A stretch of 64,000 bases of DNA from Rhizobiaceae bacterium (GTDB lineage: Bacteria; Pseudomonadota; Alphaproteobacteria; Rhizobiales; Rhizobiaceae): contig JAEPOG010000002.1 of assembly GCA_017643025.1 (NCBI GenBank), positions 558,001 to 622,000 of the forward strand. The letters run 5' to 3'. The position numbers and the translations under genes were made by a program. Shown piece after piece: positions 53,942 to 62,900 of the stretch. The notes under the pieces were generated by a model, which was given only the letters and a program-made list of their open reading frames with translations, did not search any database and was not told the origin of the DNA. Every line of letters begins with the position of its first letter. Within the stretch, counting starts at the first letter, position 1.

Positions 53942-55294
53942 ATGAAGAAGAGCTATTTCGGCACGGACGGCATCCGGGGCAAGGCAAACAGCTATCCGAT
54001 GACCGCCGACGTCGCCATGAAGGTAGGCATGGCCGCCGGCGTGGCATTCCAGCGCGGCGACCATCGCCATCGCGTGGTGCTGGGCAAGGACACCAGGCTT
54101 TCGGGCTACATGATCGAGAACGCGATGGTCGCGGGCTTCTGCGCCGCGGGCATGGACGTGTTCCTGCTCGGTCCCGTGCCGACACCCGCTGTATCGATGC
54201 TTGCCCGGTCGTTGCGCGCCGATATCGGCGTGATGATCTCGGCCTCGCACAATCCGTTCCATGACAACGGCATCAAGCTGTTCGGACCTGACGGTTTCAA
54301 ACTGTCGGACGAAATCGAGACGCGCATCGAAGAACTGATCGACCAGGATCTGACGAAGTCGCTGGCTGCGCCGACCGCGCTCGGACGCGCCAAGCGCATC
54401 GACGGCGTCCACGACCGCTACATCGAATTCGCCAAGCGGACGCTGCCGCGCTCGATGTCGCTGTCGGGCATGCGCGTGGTTGTCGATTGCGCCAACGGCG
54501 CCGCCTACAAGGTCGCACCGGCAGCGCTTTGGGAACTTGGCGCCGAGGTCGTGGCGATCAACGACGAACCCAACGGCTTCAACATCAACGAGGAATGCGG
54601 CTCCACGCATCCGCTTGGCCTGTCGAAGAAGGTGCATGAAGTGCGCGCCGATATCGGCATCGCGCTCGACGGCGACGCGGACCGGGTGGTCATCGTCGAT
54701 GAGAACGGGTCGGTGATCGACGGCGACCAGATCATGGCGCTCATCGCGCAGAGCTGGCACGAGGCCAATCGGCTGGCCGGCGGCGGCGTTGTGGCGACGA
54801 TCATGTCAAACCTCGGTCTCGAGCGCTTCATGGCCGATCTGAAGCTCGGCCTGCACCGGACCAAGGTGGGCGACCGCTATGTGGTCGAGCACATGCGGGC
54901 GCATGGTTTCAATGTCGGCGGCGAGCAGTCCGGCCACATCGTCCTGTCGGATTTCTCGACCACGGGCGACGGGCTTCTTGCGGCGCTACAGGTGCTGGCC
55001 TGCATCAAGCGCGAAGACCGCCCGGCGAGCGAGGTTTGCCGCAAGTTCGAGCCCGTGCCGCAGCTCCTGAAGAACGTGCGCTTTGCCGGTGGCGCGCCGC
55101 TGGAAAGCGCGTCGGTCAAGGCGATCATCGAGGATGCGCGCGGCCGCCTCGGCGACAGCGGCAGGCTCGTGATCAGGCCGTCGGGCACGGAACCGCTGAT
55201 CCGCGTGATGGCAGAATCGGACGACAAGGCGCTGATCGAGCAGGTGGTCGAGGATATTGTCGGCGTAATCTCAGAGACGCGCACTGCCGCCTGA
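53942..55294 (+). CDS. glmM: Phosphoglucosamine mutase
   Basis: 450 residues. It converts glucosamine-6-phosphate to glucosamine-1-phosphate for peptidoglycan and LPS precursors. Start motif [15 protein letters not shown], active phosphoserine loop [14 protein letters not shown] (about residue 100), Mg site DGDADR, and C-terminal [12 protein letters not shown]. In-frame starts at 53855 and 53894 are possible but add non-family residues. It is normally next to ftsH. Confidence 0.96.
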   Translation: MKKSYFGTDGIRGKANSYPMTADVAMKVGMAAGVAFQRGDHRHRVVLGKDTRLSGYMIENAMVAGFCAAGMDVFLLGPVPTPAVSMLARSLRADIGVMISASHNPFHDNGIKLFGPDGFKLSDEIETRIEELIDQDLTKSLAAPTALGRAKRIDGVHDRYIEFAKRTLPRSMSLSGMRVVVDCANGAAYKVAPAALWELGAEVVAINDEPNGFNINEECGSTHPLGLSKKVHEVRADIGIALDGDADRVVIVDENGSVIDGDQIMALIAQSWHEANRLAGGGVVATIMSNLGLERFMADLKLGLHRTKVGDRYVVEHMRAHGFNVGGEQSGHIVLSDFSTTGDGLLAALQVLACIKREDRPASEVCRKFEPVPQLLKNVRFAGGAPLESASVKAIIEDARGRLGDSGRLVIRPSGTEPLIRVMAESDDKALIEQVVEDIVGVISETRTAA

Positions 55295-55317
55295 TTCGGG
55301 TTGCCTTCGTTGAACAG

Positions 55318-55346
55318 AAAAAGGCCCGCTTCTGGCGGGCCTTTTT
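55318..55346 (+). terminator. Intrinsic terminator after glmM
   Basis: AAAAAGGCCCGC and GCGGGCCTTTTT form a 12-bp stem with loop TTCTG, 23 bases after the glmM stop. Confidence 0.92.
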
Positions 55347-55405
55347 GTGCCGTTCACCCGGCGGTTGCATAAAATTGCATGCGTAATCGTGGTAAAGAAT
55401 TAGGG

Positions 55406-55420
55406 TTAAGCGACCCTTAA
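55406..55420. promoter_or_regulatory. Perfect CtrA box before first outer-membrane protein
   Basis: TTAAGCGACCCTTAA, an exact TTAA-N7-TTAA match 72 bases before the start codon. Confidence 0.65.
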
Positions 55421-55492
55421 CCTTTGGCTGACAAGGTGGCCGCCGAGTTCAATAGAACCGGCTGTCGCCGGGCCAACCAAGGGTCGCTACCT

Positions 55493-56347
55493 ATGCTGAG
55501 ATTTGCGAAACCGGTGATGCTGGGCGCAGCACTTGTGGCCGGCATGGCCGCTCCGGCCTTCGCCGCCGACATCTATGAACCGCCGATCGTCGAGGCGCCG
55601 CCGATCTATAACGATCCGATCCCGGTCGAGACGTCCGTTGGCGGATGGTACCTGCGCGGCGACATCGACTATCACTTTTCGACATTCCGCGGCGGCAACT
55701 ACATCACCTACGGCACGCCGGGCGGGCTCGGTGCATTCGACTTCGGCAATCTGCGCGGCTCCTATTCGGTTGGCGCCGGCGTCGGCTACAAGTTCAACCG
55801 CTGGTTCCGCGCCGATTTGACGGCCGACTACTTCTTCCGCTCGACCTTCACGGGCCAGACCTCGGGCGTTTGCCCCGGCGGCGGTGCATGTACTTCGGTC
55901 GACACTTCGGCATACAGCGCTATCGTCGCCATGGCCAACGTCTATGTCGATCTCGGCACCTGGCACAAGATCACGCCCTATGTCGGCGCGGGCTTCGGCG
56001 GTGCGCGCATCCAGTGGGACGATCTGCGCAACACGGTCGGCGGCACCACAACCGTCCACACCGGTGTGACGAGCTGGCGCTTCGCCTGGGCGCTCATGGC
56101 CGGCGCGTCCTACTGCATCAATCCGAAATGGGCTGTCGACGTCGGCTACCGCTACATGCGGGTTCAGGGCGGGCGGATGTTCGAATACGCTCCGCAGGCC
56201 GGCCCCGGTTTCGACTTCGGCCTCAACGTGCATGAAGCGCGGGCGGGTGTCCGTTACGCCTTCGGCGGCAGCGGCCATGCAGGCTGCGCGAAGGAGCCGG
56301 AGTTCATCCCCTACGAGCCCGAGCCGTACCCGATCGTCTACAAATAG
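55493..56347 (+). CDS. Outer-membrane beta-barrel protein (Omp25/31-like)
   Basis: 284 residues. Signal peptide with APAFAAD cleavage, then an eight-strand-type barrel: GWYLRGDIDYHFS at the start, RADLTADYFFRSTF in the middle and a C-terminal strand ending in a charged tail rather than a final aromatic. Similar to the short barrels Omp25/Omp31/RopB of rhizobia and Brucella. First of a tandem pair, each with its own CtrA box and terminator. Confidence 0.87.
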   Translation: MLRFAKPVMLGAALVAGMAAPAFAADIYEPPIVEAPPIYNDPIPVETSVGGWYLRGDIDYHFSTFRGGNYITYGTPGGLGAFDFGNLRGSYSVGAGVGYKFNRWFRADLTADYFFRSTFTGQTSGVCPGGGACTSVDTSAYSAIVAMANVYVDLGTWHKITPYVGAGFGGARIQWDDLRNTVGGTTTVHTGVTSWRFAWALMAGASYCINPKWAVDVGYRYMRVQGGRMFEYAPQAGPGFDFGLNVHEARAGVRYAFGGSGHAGCAKEPEFIPYEPEPYPIVYK

Positions 56348-56364
56348 ACATCCGGACGCCAATC

Positions 56365-56400
56365 AAGCCGCCCCGCTGAAAGGCCGGGCGGCTTTTCTTT
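56365..56400 (+). terminator. Intrinsic terminator after first outer-membrane protein
   Basis: AAGCCGCCC (56365-56373) pairs with GGGCGGCTT (56386-56394), followed by TTCTTT. Confidence 0.85.
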
Positions 56401-56447
56401 GTGTCCCGCGGCGGTCCTGAAGCGTGCTGAGCAAGGATCTGTTAGCC

Positions 56448-56462
56448 TTAACCGGCACTTAA
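56448..56462. promoter_or_regulatory. Perfect CtrA box before second outer-membrane protein
   Basis: TTAACCGGCACTTAA, an exact TTAA-N7-TTAA match 75 bases before the start codon, with a further TTAA at 56472. Confidence 0.65.
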
Positions 56463-56537
56463 CCACTATGGTTAACAATACACTCCGATAGACGGCGAAT
56501 TCACATTCGACCGCCGGCGTCCTCGGAGTTTTGCATC

Positions 56538-57395
56538 ATGCGCCTTCACCTCCGCCTTTTCGCAACCGCCTCGCTGATGGCGCTCGCCCCGGCGCTGCCG
56601 GCCACGGCCGCCGACTACGATCCGCCCATGGTGGTCGAAAGCGATCTCGGTCCCATCGAGGACTATGTGCCGGTGGAAATCGGCAGCGGCTGGTACCTGC
56701 GCGGCGACATAGGCTACGCATTCACGACCACGGCCGACGGCGCCTTCAACTATCAGACCTACAATATCGGCACCGGGGTCTACGGATCGGGCACCTACGA
56801 TTCGACGACCGTCACCGGCGGCATCTCCTACGGAATCGGCTTCGGTTACGCCTTCACCGATATGCTCAGGGCCGACCTGACAGCCGAGCGCTTCAACATC
56901 CGCTTCAACGGCGTGCGCACCAGCGCCCAGCCCTGCGCCGGACAGCCGGTCGGCACCACCTGCCGGACGACCGATACCGCCACGATGTACGGCACCTCCG
57001 TCATGGCCAACGGCTATGTCGATCTCGGTACTTTTGCCGGCTTCACTCCGTATGTGGGCGCGGGCGCCGGTCTTACCCACGTGACCTGGAGCACGATATC
57101 CAACGCCAATGCCTGCATGCCTGGCGTCGGCGTTTGCGCCGCCGCCACGGCAGCGACTACGAACCCCGGCCAGACTTCCTGGCGCTTCTCCTATGCCGCG
57201 ATGGCCGGCCTGGCTTACGACATTAACGACAGCCTGAAGTTCAGCGTTGGCTACAAGTATCGCAAGATCAACGGCGGCCCGATGTACGGGTTCAACGCCG
57301 CCGACACAGCCGCTGGCGCTTCCGGCGTACAGGGCACGGACCCCGGCTTTACGCAGCACGAGGTCAAGCTGGGACTGCGTTACGAGATCTGGTGA
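56538..57395 (+). CDS. Outer-membrane beta-barrel protein, tandem paralogue
   Basis: 285 residues. Signal peptide with ATAAD cleavage, mature start YDPPMVVESDLG, then GWYLRGDIGYAFTT, shared with the preceding gene, and a canonical C-terminal strand VKLGLRYEIW. Two cysteine pairs in extracellular-type loops. Probably arose by duplication of the neighbour; the two have diverged in the loops. Likely a structural or surface protein. Confidence 0.87.
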   Translation: MRLHLRLFATASLMALAPALPATAADYDPPMVVESDLGPIEDYVPVEIGSGWYLRGDIGYAFTTTADGAFNYQTYNIGTGVYGSGTYDSTTVTGGISYGIGFGYAFTDMLRADLTAERFNIRFNGVRTSAQPCAGQPVGTTCRTTDTATMYGTSVMANGYVDLGTFAGFTPYVGAGAGLTHVTWSTISNANACMPGVGVCAAATAATTNPGQTSWRFSYAAMAGLAYDINDSLKFSVGYKYRKINGGPMYGFNAADTAAGASGVQGTDPGFTQHEVKLGLRYEIW

Positions 57396-57426
57396 TTTCA
57401 TTCGGACTGGGACCCGAACGGACAAT

Positions 57427-57455
57427 TGGCGGGCACGGGAGGCCCGCCATTTTTC
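57427..57455 (+). terminator. Intrinsic terminator after second outer-membrane protein
   Basis: TGGCGGGC pairs with GCCCGCCA, followed by TTTTT. Confidence 0.88.
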
Positions 57456-57510
57456 GTTTGAGGTCGTCCGCGCCTCACCTTGAATGATCGCCCTTGACCG
57501 GCTGACCGCA

Positions 57511-57580
57511 AAGCAGTAACGCCATCCGTGGGCCACCCCTCCCCAACGAGGGGCGCGCTATCTGAGAGGATAGAACCACG
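57511..57580 (+). promoter_or_regulatory. serC leader RNA element
   Basis: Directly before the serC ATG are two hairpins: CCCCTC/GAGGGG (57536-57553) and CTATC/GATAG with loop TGAGAG (57558-57573), the second masking the region of the GAGAGGA ribosome site. Position and shape fit the serC RNA motif described upstream of serC-serA in alphaproteobacteria; the match is from memory. Confidence 0.55.
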
Positions 57581-58756
57581 ATGACGAACCTTTCCAAGCC
57601 CGGACTCCGTCCGGCAAATCCCAATTTCTCTTCCGGTCCCTGCTCGAAACGCCCCGGCTGGTCGCTTGAGGCGCTGTCGGATGCTGCCCTTGGCCGCTCA
57701 CACAGGGCGAAAATCGGAAAGAACAAACTTCAGCTAGCGATCGACCTGACGCGCGAGGTGCTGCAGGTGCCCGACAGCCACCTGATCGGCATCGTGCCGG
57801 CGTCCGACACCGGTGCGGTGGAGATGGCGCTCTGGTCGCTGCTGGGCGAGCGCGGCGTCGACATGGTTGCCTGGGAGAGCTTCGGCTCCGGCTGGGTGAC
57901 CGATGTGGTCAAACAGCTGAAGCTTGCCGACGCGCGGACGATCGAAGCGCCCTATGGCCAGTTGCCTGACCTTGCAGGTATCGACTTCGACCGCGACGTG
58001 GTGTTCACCTGGAACGGCACGACTTCCGGCGTGCGGGTGCCCAACGGCGATTTCATCCCTGCGAACCGCAAGGGCCTGACCATCTGTGACGCCACCTCGG
58101 CGGCATTTGCACAGAGGCTCGATTTCGACAAGCTCGATGTGGTCACCTTCTCCTGGCAGAAGGTACTGGGCGGCGAGGCCGCACACGGCATGCTGATCCT
58201 CGGGCCGCGCGCCGTTGAAAGGCTGGAAAGCTACAAGCCGGCCTGGCCGCTGCCGAAGATCTTCCGCCTGACCAAGGGCGGCAAGCTGATCGAGGGCATC
58301 TTCAAGGGCGAGACGATCAACACGCCATCGATGCTGGCGGTGGAGGACTATCTCGACGCGCTCGGCTGGGCGAAGGAGATCGGCGGGCTCGACGCGCTGG
58401 TCGCGCGGGCCGACGCGAACGCGGCCGTCATCGACGGCTTCGTGCGGGCATCGGGTTGGCTCGGCCATCTGGCTGCCGATCCCGCGACGCGTTCCAACAC
58501 GTCAGTGTGCCTTTCGATCGTCGATCCCGATATCGCAGCACTCGACGGCGAGGCACAGGCTGCATTCGCCAAGGGGCTGGTGTCGATCCTCGACAGGGAG
58601 GGCGTCGCCTATGACATCGGCGCCTATCGCGATGCCCCGCCAGGTCTTCGCATCTGGTGCGGCGCCACGGTCGAGACTTCCGACCTGGAAGCGCTGATGC
58701 CTTGGCTCGACTGGGCCTTCGCAACGCAGAAGGCATCGCTGAAGGCGGCTGCCTGA
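57581..58756 (+). CDS. serC: Phosphoserine aminotransferase
   Basis: 391-residue PLP enzyme of serine (and pyridoxal phosphate) synthesis. N terminus [21 protein letters not shown]-lysine motif [16 protein letters not shown] at about residue 193, and [18 protein letters not shown] are typical of the alphaproteobacterial type. It precedes serA by 65 bases and is probably controlled through the leader hairpins. Confidence 0.95.
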   Translation: MTNLSKPGLRPANPNFSSGPCSKRPGWSLEALSDAALGRSHRAKIGKNKLQLAIDLTREVLQVPDSHLIGIVPASDTGAVEMALWSLLGERGVDMVAWESFGSGWVTDVVKQLKLADARTIEAPYGQLPDLAGIDFDRDVVFTWNGTTSGVRVPNGDFIPANRKGLTICDATSAAFAQRLDFDKLDVVTFSWQKVLGGEAAHGMLILGPRAVERLESYKPAWPLPKIFRLTKGGKLIEGIFKGETINTPSMLAVEDYLDALGWAKEIGGLDALVARADANAAVIDGFVRASGWLGHLAADPATRSNTSVCLSIVDPDIAALDGEAQAAFAKGLVSILDREGVAYDIGAYRDAPPGLRIWCGATVETSDLEALMPWLDWAFATQKASLKAAA

Positions 58757-58763
58757 ACCTTTT

Positions 58764-58784
58764 CGGCCGCCCGCGCGGCGGCCG
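58764..58784 (+). repeat. GC-rich hairpin between serC and serA
   Basis: CGGCCGCC/GGCGGCCG with loop CGCGC, followed by only three T. It may reduce read-through or protect the upstream mRNA. Confidence 0.5.
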
Positions 58785-58821
58785 TTTCCCATCCCGAACG
58801 ACCTATCCCAAGGAGGCCTTC

Positions 58822-60420
58822 ATGGCGCCCCGCGTACTCGTTTCAGACAAGCTCTCGCCGACCGCTGTCCAGACATTCAAGGACCGTGGCGTCGAGGTCG
58901 ACTACCTGCCCGATCTCGGCAAGGACAAGGAAAAGCTGCTGGAAGCCATTCCGCAATATGACGGGCTGGCGATCCGCTCCGCGACAAAGGTGACGGAAAA
59001 GCTGATCAATGCCGCCACCAACCTCAAGGTGGTCGGGCGTGCCGGCATCGGCGTCGACAATGTCGACATCCCCGCCGCCAGCCGGCGCGGCATCATCGTG
59101 ATGAACACGCCATTCGGCAATTCCATCACCACGGCGGAACACGCCATTGCGCTGCTCTTTGCGGTGGCGCGCCAGATTCCGGAAGCAAACGCCTCCACCC
59201 ACGCCGGCAAGTGGGAAAAGAACCGCTTCATGGGCACCGAGATCACCGGCAAGACGCTGGGCGTGATCGGCTGCGGCAACATCGGCTCGATCGTCGCCAT
59301 GCGCGGCGTCGGCCTCAGAATGCATGTCATTGCTTTCGACCCATTCCTGCGCGAGCAGCGTGCTTCCGAACTGGGCGTGGAGAAGGTCGAGCTGGAGGAA
59401 CTGTTCCAGCGCGCGGACTTCATCACGCTGCACACGCCGCTCACCGACAAGACGCGCAACATCATCGACGCCAAGGCGATTGCGAAGATGAAGGACGGCG
59501 TGCGCATCATCAATTGCGCGCGCGGCGGGCTGATCAACGAAGGCGATCTGCTGGATGCTCTGAAGTCCGGCAAGATTGCCGGCGCGGGCATCGACGTATT
59601 CGAAACTGAGCCGGCTACCGAAAGCCCGCTGTTCGAGCTCGACAACGTCGTCTGCACGCCGCATCTCGGCGCGGCGACGAGCGAGGCTCAAGAGAATGTC
59701 GCACTGCAGGTGGCCGAGCAGATGTCCGACTATCTGATCAAGGGCGCCGTTTCGAATGCGATCAACATGCCTTCGATCACCGCGGAAGAGGCGCCGCGGC
59801 TGAAGCCCTTTGTCAAGCTTGCCGAGGTGCTGGGCGCGTTTGTCGGCCAGGTGACCGACGAGCCGATCCAGGAAGTCGAAATCCTGTTCGACGGCGCAAC
59901 GACGGAACTGAACACGCAGGCGCTGAAGAGCGCCGCGCTCGCCGGGCTGATCCGTCCCCAGGTCGCCGACGTCAACATGGTGTCGGCCCCGATCATGGCC
60001 AAGGAGCGCGGCATCATCGTTTCCGAGGTGAAGCGCGACAAATCGGGCGTGTTCGACGGCTACATCAAGCTGACCGTCAAGACCAAGGAGCGCACGCGCG
60101 CCATTGCCGGCACCTGCTTCTCCGACGGCAAGCCGCGCTTCATCCAGATAAAGGGCATCAATATCGACGCCGAGGTCGGCGAGCACATGCTCTACACGAC
60201 CAACGCCGACGCGCCCGGCATCATCGGCCTGCTTGGCACGGTGTGCGGCAAGAACGGCGTCAACATCGCCAACTTCCAGCTCGGCAGAAACCGCCCGGGC
60301 GGCGACGCCATCGCGCTGCTTTATCTCGATGCGCCGTTCCCAGAGAGCGTTCTTGAGGAAGTGCGCGCCCATGAGGCGATCATTTCCGCCAAGCCGCTCA
60401 GGTTCGACGTGGTGGTGTGA
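58822..60420 (+). CDS. serA: D-3-phosphoglycerate dehydrogenase
   Basis: 532-residue long-form enzyme, the first step of serine synthesis. NAD loop VIGCGNIGSIVAMRG (about 150), substrate/catalytic motif CARGGLINEGDL, catalytic His in CTPHLGAAT, then the allosteric substrate-binding domain and a C-terminal ACT domain (NADAPGIIGLLGTVCGKNGVNIANF) that binds serine in relatives. AAGGAGG precedes ATG 58822; the frame upstream overlaps serC. Confidence 0.97.
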   Translation: MAPRVLVSDKLSPTAVQTFKDRGVEVDYLPDLGKDKEKLLEAIPQYDGLAIRSATKVTEKLINAATNLKVVGRAGIGVDNVDIPAASRRGIIVMNTPFGNSITTAEHAIALLFAVARQIPEANASTHAGKWEKNRFMGTEITGKTLGVIGCGNIGSIVAMRGVGLRMHVIAFDPFLREQRASELGVEKVELEELFQRADFITLHTPLTDKTRNIIDAKAIAKMKDGVRIINCARGGLINEGDLLDALKSGKIAGAGIDVFETEPATESPLFELDNVVCTPHLGAATSEAQENVALQVAEQMSDYLIKGAVSNAINMPSITAEEAPRLKPFVKLAEVLGAFVGQVTDEPIQEVEILFDGATTELNTQALKSAALAGLIRPQVADVNMVSAPIMAKERGIIVSEVKRDKSGVFDGYIKLTVKTKERTRAIAGTCFSDGKPRFIQIKGINIDAEVGEHMLYTTNADAPGIIGLLGTVCGKNGVNIANFQLGRNRPGGDAIALLYLDAPFPESVLEEVRAHEAIISAKPLRFDVVV

Positions 60421-60424
60421 CCTG

Positions 60425-61345
60425 TCAGGTCGGGCGGGGGCTTTGGTTCTCCGCACGCGCCTGCGCCCTGCGGCCGGAATGTTCCGCCATCCAGATGCCG
60501 CCGAGCACGAGCACCAGCGCGATCGCGTGATGGAGTTCGAATATCTCGCCGAGGATTAGCACCGAGAGCAGCGTGCCGAAGATCGGCACCGTGTTGATGA
60601 ACAGCGAGGCGCGGTTCGCCCCGATAATGTCGACGCCGCGGATGTAGAAGGACTGGCTCAGAATAGACGGAAAGATGCCCGTGTAGAGGGCGGCGGCGAT
60701 TCCGGTGAGGTCAGGCAGAATCAGCGCGCCGCGCTGCCACTCCACGCCGAGGAAGGGTAGGGACGAAGCGAAGGCAGAGGCCGTCATGATCAACATCAGG
60801 CTCTGCCAGTGCAGATCGGGCTTGAAGCGCAGCGCGACCGTGTACCCGCCATAGAGCACGATCGCCAGCAGCATCAGCGCGTCGCCGAAGTTCATCTGCA
60901 GCTCCGCGAGCCGGGCGAGATCGCCATGGCTGGCAGTCAACGCAACGCCGATGAGCGTCAGCACGAAGCCGAGGACCTGCAACCAGGTAACGCCCAGCCG
61001 GAACAGCAGGAAGTTGGCGAGGAAGATGAACATTGGCATGCCGGCCTGCTCGATCGAGACGTTGATGGCCGATGTGTATTGCAGCGCCGAGTACATGGTG
61101 GCGTTGAAGAGGGTGAAACCCGCCGTGGAAAGCACGAACAGGAACGCCAGATGCTTGCGCGCAAGCGGCCAATCGCGCCGCAGCTGGCGATAGCCGATGA
61201 CAGCCATGATGGCCGCGGCGATGCCCCATCTAAAGCTCGTCAGCATGAAGGGCGAGATGTGGCCGACTGCAAGTTTCCCGGCGATCGCGTTGCCGCCCCA
61301 GAAGAGGGTGGTCAGCAAAAGCAGCAGATAGGCCGTGCGGTGCAT
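60425..61345 (-). CDS. EamA/DMT-family transporter
   Basis: 306 residues with about ten helices in two EamA repeats: LLLTTLFWGGNAIAGKLAVG and the second starting near FGDALMLLAIVLYGGYTVALRF. C-terminal LVLGGIWMAEHSGRR. A drug/metabolite-type exporter of unknown substrate. Start at MHRTAYLLLL; the longer frame adds a Pro-rich segment. Convergent with serA. Confidence 0.9.
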   Translation of the reverse strand: MHRTAYLLLLLTTLFWGGNAIAGKLAVGHISPFMLTSFRWGIAAAIMAVIGYRQLRRDWPLARKHLAFLFVLSTAGFTLFNATMYSALQYTSAINVSIEQAGMPMFIFLANFLLFRLGVTWLQVLGFVLTLIGVALTASHGDLARLAELQMNFGDALMLLAIVLYGGYTVALRFKPDLHWQSLMLIMTASAFASSLPFLGVEWQRGALILPDLTGIAAALYTGIFPSILSQSFYIRGVDIIGANRASLFINTVPIFGTLLSVLILGEIFELHHAIALVLVLGGIWMAEHSGRRAQARAENQSPRPT

Positions 61346-61554
61346 GATCGACTTTCGGGAACGGGCAGGCGGCGGGAAGCACGGTGGTACATGGGCTTGC
61401 AAGCCGGGTAAATGCGCCACAGGACAAGAATTCGGCATTCAGCGGCGATTCGCCCATGAATTCCGCCGTTTGAGGGGTCGCGTGGCGGGCGCGCCGCCGT
61501 TATAGAGGCCTGTCGTTCTTCAGGCGGCGAAGCCGCCGGATCAAGGGATTTTCA

Positions 61555-62853
61555 ATGGCCAACGTTGTGGTTGTCGGCTCGCAGTGGGGCGATGAAGGCA
61601 AGGGCAAGATCGTCGACTGGCTATCGGAGCGCGCCGATGTGGTGGCGCGCTTCCAGGGCGGCCACAACGCCGGCCATACGCTGGTGGTGGACGGCAAGGT
61701 CTACAAGCTGTCGCTGCTGCCATCGGGCGTGGTGCGACCGGGCAAGCTGTCGGTGATCGGCAATGGCGTCGTTTTCGACCCGCACGCCTTTGTCGCCGAA
61801 GTGGATCGGCTGAAGGAGCAGGGCGTCGAAATCACCCCCGATTGCCTGAAAATAGCCGAAAATACCGCGCTTATCCTGTCCGTTCACAGGGAACTCGACG
61901 GATTTCGCGAGGACGCGGCATCGAATTCCGGAACGAAAATCGGAACCACCCGCCGGGGCATCGGGCCGGCCTATGAAGATAAGGTCGGACGCAGGGCGAT
62001 ACGGGTGATGGATTTGGCAGATATGGAAACGCTGCCGGCGAAGGTCGACCGGCTGCTCACGCACCACAACGCGCTGCGGCGCGGCCTTGGCCATCCGGAA
62101 GCCGAGCATGGCGCGGTGATGGATGAACTCGGCGCCGTGTCCGACCGGGTGCTGCCCTATATGGACCGGGTGTGGAAAATATTGGACGACGCCCGGCGCG
62201 CAGGCGATCGCATCCTTTTCGAAGGGGCGCAGGGCACGCTGCTCGATGTCGACCACGGCACCTATCCGTTCGTCACCTCGTCCAACACCGTGTCAGGACA
62301 GGCGGCTGCCGGCTCGGGCGTCGGACCCGGCGCGATCGATTATGTGCTCGGCATCACCAAGGCATATACGACGCGCGTCGGCGAAGGCCCGTTCCCGACC
62401 GAACTGACCGACGAGATCGGCGAATATCTCGGCAAGACAGGCAAGGAATTCGGCGTCGTCACGGGACGCAAGCGGCGCTGCGGCTGGTTCGACGCAGTGC
62501 TGGTGCGCCAGTCGGTCGCCACCAACGGCATGCACGGCATTGCGCTGACGAAGCTCGACGTGCTCGATGGTCTCGACGAGATCAGGATCTGTACCGGCTA
62601 CCGGCTCGACGGCGAGGAAATCGACTATCTGCCCGCGAGCCAGGGCGCGCAGGCAAGGGTCGAACCCGTGTACGAGACGATCGAAGGATGGAAGTCGACC
62701 ACCGCAGGGGCGCGGAGCTGGAGCCAGCTGCCGGCGCAGGCGATCAAATATGTCAGGCGGGTCGAAGAGCTTATCGGCGCGCCCGTCGCTCTCCTTTCCA
62801 CCAGCCCGGAGCGGGACGACACGATACTTGTGACGGACCCCTTTCAGGACTAA
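61555..62853 (+). CDS. purA: Adenylosuccinate synthetase
   Basis: 432-residue GTP-dependent enzyme joining IMP and aspartate. N-terminal loop [43 protein letters not shown], and [16 protein letters not shown] are diagnostic. AAGGGATTT precedes the ATG. Full length. Promoter not evident. Confidence 0.97.
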   Translation: MANVVVVGSQWGDEGKGKIVDWLSERADVVARFQGGHNAGHTLVVDGKVYKLSLLPSGVVRPGKLSVIGNGVVFDPHAFVAEVDRLKEQGVEITPDCLKIAENTALILSVHRELDGFREDAASNSGTKIGTTRRGIGPAYEDKVGRRAIRVMDLADMETLPAKVDRLLTHHNALRRGLGHPEAEHGAVMDELGAVSDRVLPYMDRVWKILDDARRAGDRILFEGAQGTLLDVDHGTYPFVTSSNTVSGQAAAGSGVGPGAIDYVLGITKAYTTRVGEGPFPTELTDEIGEYLGKTGKEFGVVTGRKRRCGWFDAVLVRQSVATNGMHGIALTKLDVLDGLDEIRICTGYRLDGEEIDYLPASQGAQARVEPVYETIEGWKSTTAGARSWSQLPAQAIKYVRRVEELIGAPVALLSTSPERDDTILVTDPFQD

Positions 62854-62900
62854 TTTCTGGCCCGCGCGGCCGGAAACACAGAGAACAGGTGTAATCAAGA

